Shown: one piece after another, positions 47,237 through 53,506 of the stretch
Layout: each line of letters starts with the position of its first letter
Numbering within the stretch: position 1 is the first letter of the stretch
DNA from: Caldilineales bacterium
Lineage (GTDB): Bacteria > Chloroflexota > Anaerolineae > JAAEKA01
Length of the DNA: 53,506 nt
Direction of reading: 5' to 3'
Assembly (NCBI GenBank): GCA_025055015.1
Contig: JANWYQ010000127.1
Span: 1 to 53,506 of the forward strand
Made by a program: the position numbers and the translations under genes
The notes under the pieces: model-generated
Told to the model about the DNA's origin: nothing
Databases searched by the model: none
What the model saw: the letters and a program-made list of their open reading frames with translations, nothing else

Positions 47237-49803
47237 ACGCTGTCGGCGGACGAGGACACGCCCTGCAGCCCGCCGCGCCGGCGCTCCCACGCCCACTGCA
47301 TGGCCCAGATGGCCAGGGGCCGCATGTAGGCGATGGAGCGGTAGTGGCCCCGGCGGTCCCACGCCTCGGGGGTTTGAAACCAGTAGCCTCGCTCCTGATA
47401 GGTCGTCTCCACGACCCCGCGCGCGGTCTCCCATGCCTCCCTGTCCAGCCCCTCCTGCAGCATGGTCGCCGCCAGCGCGTAGCTCACGCCGGTCCACACC
47501 TCCTGGGACTGCATGGAGGTAGTGTCTATCCGGCCGTCGGGCCGCATGCCGTTGACTGGGCCCAGGCGGCCGCCGGCAAAGCGCTGCACGTTCAACTCGA
47601 AGATGGTGCGCAGGGCGCTGCGGGCCTGTGCCAAGTCCACCACCGGCGACAGGCCACACGCACGGGCGTACCAGTGCCCCGCCAGCTGGTCGGCCATGAC
47701 GCTGTGGGCCTGCGGGCTGTGGCTGGCGTCGTAGTTGAAGTAGCGTCCGTTCCACAGCTTGTCCACATACGCCGTGCGGCCGCGGCCCAGGGTCTCTCGG
47801 TATTGGGCCGCCCGCTCCGGCCGACCCACCAGCTCCGCCAGCTCGGCCGCCGCGGCCAGGCTGGCCAGCCATAGCCCGCCGCTGTACGCGCTGGGGCCGC
47901 TGACTGACCAGGTGTCGTAGGTCTGGTCGGGCTCGCCGTCGTTCTCGATCAAGCCGTCGCCGTCGCGATCGAAGCGGGCGGCATAGGCCATGGCCGCCTC
48001 CACCGCCGGCCACACATCGGCGACGAAGCGGCGGTCGCCGGTGGCGACGTAGTCGCGGTACACCTGCAGCACGAACTTGGGGTTGAGGTCCTTCCAGTCG
48101 TTGGGGTCGTGCAGGAAGTAGCCGTTGACCAGGCGCCAGGGGTCCTCGTCGGGCCAGCCGATGTCGTGCGGCACGGCGCCGGCCACCTTGCGCTGCACCT
48201 GCTTGCCGGTCCAGAGCTCACGCAGTGGCTCCCGGTGTTCGGCCAGGGTAGCGGCGGCGATGTCGCGCTGCAGAGCCAGCTCCAGCTGCGGCCAAAGGGT
48301 TGCGAGGGCGAAGGAGGCGTAGAAGTGCACGTCGTAGGTGTTGAGCATGCGGTACTCGTGGCCCTCTAAGTACGCGAAGTGGCCGAGGGGGGAGCCCTCA
48401 CCCCCGGCCCCTCTCCCAGGGTGGGAGAGTGGGGTGGTTTTGTCCTTGGGTTCGTGCGCTATGGTGGAGGGGACCGGCTCATGCACCCACCACGTGCCGC
48501 CGTCGGCGATGTAGTACAGCTCGTTGAAGAGGGCCATCTTGTACCAGGTGGGTAGGTCGGGGTCGTCCAGGATCGGCTGTTGCCAGGCCACGACCTGCGC
48601 CTCCCAGTCGGCCGCGCAGCGCAGCGCGTCGGCGGCGATGGCCGGCGCTGCGCTTCCCTCGGCGCCGTAGAAGCGGGTGTAGCGTCGGTGGTAGGCCGTG
48701 CCGAAGCCGCTGCGCACCACCGGCATGTCCCAGGCCAGGGCAAAGGCGACGTGGCGGACGCCGCGGGCCGGCACTGTCACCGTGGCTGCCACGGCAGCCG
48801 CCGGGGGCTCTGGCAGGGCGGCGTCGGAGACGTCCAGCGCTGTCCCGTCGAGGCGGCCATCGCGGCTGAAGTCCTGCCAAAGAGCCGCTCCATCCCCGTC
48901 CGCGGCAAAGCAGGGACAGCAAGTCACCTCTACCCCGTCGTCGGCCAGGGCTGCCACGGCAAAGGTCGCCGGGTCCTCGATGGGTTGCCGCAGCGCCGGC
49001 CTCTGACCGGGTGGGCAGGACTGTGGCTGGCGGTGCACGCCGACGAGGGCTACGCCTGCGGCGACCCGGCCGTCCGCCAGCGGCTGCCGGAAGGTCTGGT
49101 GGCGGTGGACGGCGGACACCTCCGGCCCGTTCTGCCACGTGAACATCAGGCCCACGGTCGCCTCCTGGTCGGTCAGGTTCTCCACCCGCCACAGGAAGTG
49201 GCCCACGGGATAGCTGCTCTCGCGGTAGTTGTGGGGGATGATCGGCGAAAGCTGGCGGCAGGTCAGTCGCACGCCCGGCAGCGGCTGGTCGTAGACCGTC
49301 CACGCGCGCGGGTAGAGGGCGTGGTAGACGGCGCAGCGGGCGTCCATCCCCCACTGCCAGGCCCGCAGCCGCCGGTCCGGCGGCCGGCCGGGGTAGAGCA
49401 CCTGCGCTTGGGCCGGTTGGCCGGGCCAGGCAACGAAGAGGGAGAACTGGGAGGCCCAGGCGACCCACTGCTGGTAGAAGCTGGGCCGGCGCTGCCAGCG
49501 GCGGAACTCCCCGCGCCAGCCCCGGCCCACCGTGCCGGCGCCGATGCCACCGAGGGGAACTCCCTGGTGCGGACCCGGCGCAGACACCGAGGAGCCCGTC
49601 AGCAGCAGCCCCTCCGCGTCCCATCCCGATCGCCGACGCTCGCGCGCGTCCGCGATCAGCCGGGCTAACACGGCCGGGAACCGGCGCAGGGGGATCGCCC
49701 TCAGCGCCAACGGGCTGGGGCGGCCCGGCGTCTTCAGGGTCTGGTCCAACCGACGGCGCCAGGCGGCCTCGGGGATGGCAAAGGGGTCTACAGCCATGTT
49801 CAT
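47230..49803 (-). CDS. GH116 glycoside hydrolase (glucosylceramidase/beta-glucosidase type)
   Basis: 857 residues. N-terminal beta domain with GVPLGGIGAGTVGRGWRGEF, the start of GBA2-like proteins, and C-terminal (alpha/alpha)6 barrel. Catalytic region YLEGHEYRMLNTYDVHFYAS (Glu480/Glu483, one the nucleophile) and DQTYDTWSVSG (Asp630, acid/base by analogy with characterised GH116 enzymes). It cleaves beta-glucosides or beta-xylosides. No signal peptide. Ahead of the nucleophile, residues 455-471 (TTPLSHPGRGAGGEGSP) are unlike the family and come from a repeat inserted in frame. GGAG precedes the ATG at 49803; the second ATG at 49797 has better spacing and is equally possible. Confidence 0.93.
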   Translation of the reverse strand: MNMAVDPFAIPEAAWRRRLDQTLKTPGRPSPLALRAIPLRRFPAVLARLIADARERRRSGWDAEGLLLTGSSVSAPGPHQGVPLGGIGAGTVGRGWRGEFRRWQRRPSFYQQWVAWASQFSLFVAWPGQPAQAQVLYPGRPPDRRLRAWQWGMDARCAVYHALYPRAWTVYDQPLPGVRLTCRQLSPIIPHNYRESSYPVGHFLWRVENLTDQEATVGLMFTWQNGPEVSAVHRHQTFRQPLADGRVAAGVALVGVHRQPQSCPPGQRPALRQPIEDPATFAVAALADDGVEVTCCPCFAADGDGAALWQDFSRDGRLDGTALDVSDAALPEPPAAAVAATVTVPARGVRHVAFALAWDMPVVRSGFGTAYHRRYTRFYGAEGSAAPAIAADALRCAADWEAQVVAWQQPILDDPDLPTWYKMALFNELYYIADGGTWWVHEPVPSTIAHEPKDKTTPLSHPGRGAGGEGSPLGHFAYLEGHEYRMLNTYDVHFYASFALATLWPQLELALQRDIAAATLAEHREPLRELWTGKQVQRKVAGAVPHDIGWPDEDPWRLVNGYFLHDPNDWKDLNPKFVLQVYRDYVATGDRRFVADVWPAVEAAMAYAARFDRDGDGLIENDGEPDQTYDTWSVSGPSAYSGGLWLASLAAAAELAELVGRPERAAQYRETLGRGRTAYVDKLWNGRYFNYDASHSPQAHSVMADQLAGHWYARACGLSPVVDLAQARSALRTIFELNVQRFAGGRLGPVNGMRPDGRIDTTSMQSQEVWTGVSYALAATMLQEGLDREAWETARGVVETTYQERGYWFQTPEAWDRRGHYRSIAYMRPLAIWAMQWAWERRRGGLQGVSSSADSVQ
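48391..48443. repeat. Palindromic repeat inserted in the GH116 reading frame
   Basis: CCCTCACCCCCGGCCCCTCT followed by CCCAGGGTGGGAGAGTGGGGTG forms an inverted repeat (CCCTCTCCC/GGGAGAGTGGGG) of the kind often seen between genes in GC-rich bacteria. Here it encodes the peptide KTTPLSHPGRGAGGEGSP without breaking the frame. Confidence 0.75.
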
Positions 49804-49903
49804 CGTTCTCCGGCGGGCAATGATACCCAAGAAGAGGCAACGGGTCAATCTGGAGCCAAAGCCCTGTGGCGGGGCCGCCGGGCGAAGCAGGGGCCGCGGC
49901 CGC

Positions 49904-49932
49904 TTGCTCAGGCCGTTGAAGGGTGTTATACT
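49904..49932 (+). promoter_or_regulatory. Promoter of the M1 peptidase gene
   Basis: TTGCTC (49904-49909), a 17-bp spacer and TATACT (49927-49932), 65 bp before the ATG at 49997. Confidence 0.6.
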
Positions 49933-49996
49933 CCGGCTGCACGTCCTCCGCGCCCTAGCGGCGCCATCGCAGCCCACTTGCTACCCTCGAACCCTC

Positions 49997-51601
49997 ATGA
50001 CGGTTCTCCCCCGACGTTTTCTGCGGCATCTGTTGTGGATGGTGGGCTTGGTTGCGGTCCTGGCGGGCTGTCAGGGCTGGCCGCTCATCGGACGCGGAAG
50101 CCCGCCGCCCGATCCCTTGGCGGCGTTCCGCCTGGCCATGATGCCGGACCAGGCGATGTGGGTGGACCGCGAGCCACCTTGGCCGGTCTACCGCATTCGC
50201 GCTCGCCTAGACCCTGCCGAGCTGGCCCTCACCGGCGACCTGACGCTGACGCTCCCGGCCGACTTTCTCGGCCCCGCGCTCTCGGAGCTTTACTTTCGTC
50301 TCTACCCGAACCTGGCCCACTACGCTGGCCAGATGGCCGTGGACCTGGTAACCGTCAACGGCCAGGGCGCAGCTTTCGAGTATCGGGCCTCCGACACGGC
50401 TGTGCGGGTGCTCATCCCCCCGGCGGCGATCCGGCAGGGCGAGCCGACGGCGGTGGGCCTGCGCTGGCGGCTACGGGTGCGTTCCTGGCCTCCAAACCGC
50501 TACACCTTGCTGGGCGAGTCCGAGGGGGTGATCAGCCTGCCCCTGTTCTATCCCATCCTAGCCGGCCGCCAGCCCGGCGTCGCCGACTCCTGGCGGCTCG
50601 ACCTGGGCCTGGTGCAGGGGGATGCAGCCTTCACCGAGACGGCGCTGTACGACGTGACGCTGGAGGTGCCGGCGGATTACCGGGTGGTCGGCAGCGGCTC
50701 TGTGTTGGCGGTGACGGACGTCTCCTCCCCGGCGGCGGAGGGGGAAGAGCCCACAGCGCCGTGGAGAGCCTGGCGCATAGTGACCGGCCCGGTGCGGGAG
50801 ATGGCCCTGTTCGTCAGCGACCGGCTGCAGCTGGCCGAGAGCACGGCCTACGGCGTGCAGATCAACTCCTGGTACCTGCCGGGAGACGAGGCAGCCGGCC
50901 GGGCTGCGGCCGACTATGCCGCGGCGGCGCTGCGCATCTACCACGACGTGCTTGGGCCCTATCCCTACCGGGAGCTGGACGTGGTGGCGGGACCTCTCAC
51001 CTATCGCGGGATGGAGTATCCCGGCCTGTTCGTGCTGGGCTTCGACCTGTACCGCAGTCACGCCGACGAGATGGAGTTCCGCGTGGCCCACGAGATGGCC
51101 CACCAGTGGTGGTACAACCTGGTGGGCAACGACCCGGTGAACGCGCCTTGGCTGGACGAGGGGCTGGCTGAGTTTTCAACCTACTACTACCGCCTGTTGA
51201 CCCGAGGCGAGGCGGCAGCGGAGCGGCTGGCGGCCACGCGCTGGCGCTCTGCCGTAGCTTACGCCCACAGCCGCGGGCTCGATGCCGTGGTGAACCAGCC
51301 GGTGCAGGCCTTCTTGCCCAGCGTGTACGAGACCATGGTCTACGGCAAGGCGGCGCTGTTCTTCTACGAGCTGTACACGGCGGTAGGCGCCGAGGCCTTT
51401 CAGGGATTTCTGCGCGACTACATCGAGGCCTATCGCTTTGGCGTGGCCACCCCCGACGGGTTCATCGCGCTGGCCGAGGAGCGGCTAGGGCCGGTGGCCA
51501 GGGAGCTGTACGACCGGCTGATCCTCTCCGCCGAGGGCGTCGCAGCGGACGGCGCCGACCAGCCACAACCCACTCCGCCGACACCATCGCCGACGCCCTA
51601 G
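49997..51601 (+). CDS. M1-family metallopeptidase, lipoprotein
   Basis: 534 residues. Lipobox VLAGC (Cys25) anchors it on the outer face. A beta-sandwich domain (about 60-280) precedes the catalytic domain with HEMAH (His365, Glu366, His369) and Glu388 nineteen residues later (WLDEGLAEF), the complete zinc site of gluzincins. The GAMEN exopeptidase motif appears as RGMEYPG (337-343), so the aminopeptidase pocket is altered. A short Pro/Thr-rich tail ends it. The downstream GHL10 gene starts eight bases later, so both are probably cotranscribed. Confidence 0.92.
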   Translation: MTVLPRRFLRHLLWMVGLVAVLAGCQGWPLIGRGSPPPDPLAAFRLAMMPDQAMWVDREPPWPVYRIRARLDPAELALTGDLTLTLPADFLGPALSELYFRLYPNLAHYAGQMAVDLVTVNGQGAAFEYRASDTAVRVLIPPAAIRQGEPTAVGLRWRLRVRSWPPNRYTLLGESEGVISLPLFYPILAGRQPGVADSWRLDLGLVQGDAAFTETALYDVTLEVPADYRVVGSGSVLAVTDVSSPAAEGEEPTAPWRAWRIVTGPVREMALFVSDRLQLAESTAYGVQINSWYLPGDEAAGRAAADYAAAALRIYHDVLGPYPYRELDVVAGPLTYRGMEYPGLFVLGFDLYRSHADEMEFRVAHEMAHQWWYNLVGNDPVNAPWLDEGLAEFSTYYYRLLTRGEAAAERLAATRWRSAVAYAHSRGLDAVVNQPVQAFLPSVYETMVYGKAALFFYELYTAVGAEAFQGFLRDYIEAYRFGVATPDGFIALAEERLGPVARELYDRLILSAEGVAADGADQPQPTPPTPSPTP

Positions 51602-51609
51602 CCCTGAGG

Positions 51610-52950
51610 ATGGGCGTCCTGCCCGGAGCATCCATGGACGCAACTGAACTCCCGATGACTTCTTCGCCAACGCCGGACGACGCCGACGAGCTGGCGCTCT
51701 GGGCCGCGGTCGGCGGCCTGGAGGCTTCCTACCTGGCCCCCGGCGCCACCCCGCCAGCCGAAACACCTCAGCCGCCGGCCGAGCGCCGCGCAACGCCGCC
51801 GGTCGCCCGCGCCCTCCTGCGCCGGCCCGACATGGCGCAGGAGCTGCGCGGCCTGTGGGTCACCCGCTGGGACTACCGCACCGCAGCCGACGTGCGGGAG
51901 ATCTGCGACAAGGCCGCCGAGGCCCACTTCAACGCGCTCTACTTTCAGGTGCGGGGCAACGCCGACGCGCTCTATGCCTCGCGCGTGGAGCCATGGTCGG
52001 CGCGGCTGAGCGGCGCGCTGGGCCAGCACCCCGGCTGGGACCCGCTGCAGGTGGCCGTTGACGAGGCCCACAGCCGCGGGCTAGAGCTACATGCCTGGAT
52101 CAACGTCTACCCGGCGTGGCTGGGCGAGGAGCCACCCCCGGCGGCCGCGCCGGAGCCGATGTACCACCGCTTCAACCGGTTGTACGGGGACGCCTGGGTG
52201 ATGTGGGATCGGGACAAACGGCCCATGCGCCTGAACCAGCACTACCTATGGGCCAACCCCGCCCATTGGGCGGTGGCGGAACACATCGTGCAGGTGTGCC
52301 GCGACATCGTGAGCCGCTACTACGTGGACGGCCTGCACCTGGATAACGTGCGCTATGCCGGATGGGAGTACTCCACCGACCCCCTGACCGACGACCGGCT
52401 GGCGCAGGCGCAAGCGCTCGAGCCAGGGCTGACCCGCAAGGAGTTCCAGCGTCGCCAGGTAAGCAACCTCGTGGCGGCCATCCGCAGGGCGATGGACGGC
52501 TACAAGCCGGGCCTCCCTCTGAGCGCAGCGGTGTGGCCTGTGTACTACAGCGTGTGGAGCTGGTGGACGGCCGGCGACGGCTTCACGGGCTTCTGCCAGG
52601 ACTCGGCGGGGTGGGTGCGCAGCGGCAGCGCCGATCTGATCTGCCCCATGTTCTACCTGAGCAGCATCACCACCGACGACGGCCAGTACGAGACGCTGTT
52701 GCGGGACTTCGCGGCGCGGGTTGGCCCCGGCGCAGTGGCCGCCGGGATCACGGCAACCTACGACAGTTTCGACACGATCGCGCGGCGGATTGACATCAGC
52801 CGCGAGCTAGGCGTGGCGGGCCAGGTGCTCTTCGCGTACGGCCATCTGAACAGCCGCGGCTACTGGCGCGCGCTGCGCGATGGGCCATACGCCGAGCGCG
52901 CAGTCGTCGTTCCTCCCGTGTCAGCTCGCTTACGGGTTCCAGTCCCGTAG
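51610..52950 (+). CDS. Glycosyl-hydrolase-like protein GHL10 (DUF187)
   Basis: 446 residues. After a Pro/Ala-rich stretch (1-75) the GHL10 barrel runs from ELRGLWVTRWDYRTAADV to the C-terminus, with AHFNALYFQVRGNADALY, GLELHAWINVYPAW, VSRYYVDGLHLDNVRY (acidic Asp) and DLICPMFYLSSI. Family members act on cell-wall or extracellular glycans, but biochemical evidence is limited. No signal peptide is visible from any of the candidate starts (51610, 51634, 51655), which is odd for this family; ATG 51634 is equally possible. The last 20 residues (VVVPPVSARLRVPVP) look unlike a normal end. Confidence 0.85.
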   Translation: MGVLPGASMDATELPMTSSPTPDDADELALWAAVGGLEASYLAPGATPPAETPQPPAERRATPPVARALLRRPDMAQELRGLWVTRWDYRTAADVREICDKAAEAHFNALYFQVRGNADALYASRVEPWSARLSGALGQHPGWDPLQVAVDEAHSRGLELHAWINVYPAWLGEEPPPAAAPEPMYHRFNRLYGDAWVMWDRDKRPMRLNQHYLWANPAHWAVAEHIVQVCRDIVSRYYVDGLHLDNVRYAGWEYSTDPLTDDRLAQAQALEPGLTRKEFQRRQVSNLVAAIRRAMDGYKPGLPLSAAVWPVYYSVWSWWTAGDGFTGFCQDSAGWVRSGSADLICPMFYLSSITTDDGQYETLLRDFAARVGPGAVAAGITATYDSFDTIARRIDISRELGVAGQVLFAYGHLNSRGYWRALRDGPYAERAVVVPPVSARLRVPVP

Positions 52951-52984
52951 CCCGCTCTGGCACTAGCCCTCCATCAACTTTTCC

Positions 52985-53506
52985 CCACCGGATCAAGCCT
53001 GGACGCGGCCCATGACCGAAACCACCGGCCCAGGCCACGCCCCGTCCTCCCGACAAGGATTCGAGGCTTCAGCCGGTCATTCGTGCAGGCCCACCCGTCC
53101 AAACCCACCGGCTCAAGCCTCGGCGCCGCCCATGACCGAAACCACCGGCTTAGGCCACGCCCCTGCTCCCGACCAGGATTCGAGGCTTCAGCCGGTCCTT
53201 CGTGCAGGCCCACCCGTCCAAACCCACCGGCTCAAGCCTCGGCGCGGCCCATAACCGAAACCACCGGCCCAGGCCTTGACCCTCTGCTCATTCCCCCTCC
53301 TCCCGATAGGGACTCGAGGCTTCAGCCGGTCATTCGTGCAGGCCCACCCGTCCAAACCCACCGGATCAAGCCTGGACGCGGCCCATAACCGAAACCACCG
53401 GCCCAGGCCACGCCCCGTCCTCCCGACAAGGATTCGAGGCTTCAGCCGGTCATTCGTGCAGGCCCACCCGTCCAAACCCACCGGCTCAAGCCTCGGCGCC
53501 GCCCAT
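52985..53506. repeat. Tandem array of ~120-bp hairpin repeats, running off the window
   Basis: Copies start at 52985, 53105, 53224, 53358 and 53478 (partial), spaced 120, 119, 134 and 120 bp; the 134-bp copy has an insertion near 53278-53300. Each contains an inverted repeat with 15 of 16 matched bases (CGAGGCTTCAGCCGGT, e.g. 53062-53077, and ACCGGCTCAAGCCTCG, e.g. 53107-53122) around a 29-nt loop. All open frames through it are low-complexity and shift between copies, so it is non-coding. The array's end is outside the window. Confidence 0.92.

Noticed and set aside
52928..52965. Possible tRNA T-arm (ACGGG-TTCCAGT-CCCGT)
   Set aside because: The loop lacks the invariant TTCRA pattern and no acceptor, D or anticodon arms can be paired upstream. 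It may be a decayed fragment at most.
52985..53506. CRISPR array at the right end
   Set aside because: Units are 120 bp and nearly identical throughout; there are no short repeats separated by unique spacers and no cas genes.

Overview
The window is GC-rich (about two thirds G+C by eye). It looks like a chromosomal segment of a Chloroflexota bacterium, probably an Anaerolineae/Caldilineae-type thermophile or relative. This is inferred from a ba3-type oxidase with its tiny subunit IIa, a T-box-controlled ileS of an unusual type, group-2-style FeoB, a GH116 enzyme, and several families of short palindromic and heptamer repeats. No rRNA, tRNA, transposase or phage gene was found. Almost every gene is a conventional chromosomal gene; some intergenic spaces are heavily colonised by small repeats.

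Layout. 1-2.9 kb (+): the end of a sugar-binding protein gene, then the ATPase and permease of a ribose/galactose-type ABC importer. 3-7 kb (-): argH, an M20 dipeptidase and a 3-mercaptopyruvate-type sulfurtransferase. 7.2-9 kb: a Lys-Pro-tailed protein with a good promoter, then a gene graveyard where two truncated gene ends run into copies of the same palindromic repeat. 9.1-13.6 kb (+): an iron-uptake locus made of a DtxR/IdeR-type repressor with a DtxR-like box over its promoter, a membrane-anchored DtxR/FeoA fusion, and FeoB split into a GTPase gene and a membrane gene. 13.7-20.8 kb (+): DinB-like protein, aspS, an MBL hydrolase, a PIG-L deacetylase fused to a helical domain, 3-hydroxyacyl-CoA dehydrogenase, a DUF59 protein and a glycerophosphodiesterase whose start lies inside a heptamer array. 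20.8-32.3 kb (-): cupin, MFS exporter, a broken carbonic anhydrase, lspA, a DksA/TraR zinc-finger protein, ileS with a full T-box leader, and two large proteins with repeated beta-sandwich domains, one of them carrying a glycoside-hydrolase-like barrel. 32.5-34.5 kb (+): an AAA_21 (OLD-like) ATPase overlapped by a small TOPRIM-like partner, a candidate defence pair, followed by an alpha/beta hydrolase.

35.6-42.9 kb (+) is the most striking block, a respiratory operon. In order it holds a degenerate receiver protein, two SCO-type copper chaperones, CoxIIa, CoxB (CuA), ba3-type CoxA, an 824-residue fusion, and a lipoprotein cytochrome c. The fusion joins a four-haem-ligand cytochrome b domain, a 2x[4Fe-4S] ferredoxin, an MvhD/hydrogenase-iron-sulfur-subunit-like domain and a c-type cytochrome. 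Together they suggest an unconventional quinone- or ferredoxin-linked electron route to the ba3 oxidase.

43-53.5 kb: ppc (-), a small membrane protein (-), an isoprenylcysteine-methyltransferase-like protein (+), a GH116 enzyme (-) with a repeat-derived in-frame insertion, an M1 aminopeptidase lipoprotein (+) and a GHL10/DUF187 protein (+). The window ends in at least four tandem copies of a roughly 120-bp repeat with an internal hairpin.

The repeats follow a pattern. Three heptamer arrays, all in the same orientation relative to the neighbouring gene, sit directly at the start codons of the glycerophosphodiesterase, ileS and a small membrane protein. Two of these are followed immediately by the same 25-bp palindrome (GTTCGCAC...GTGCGAAC).
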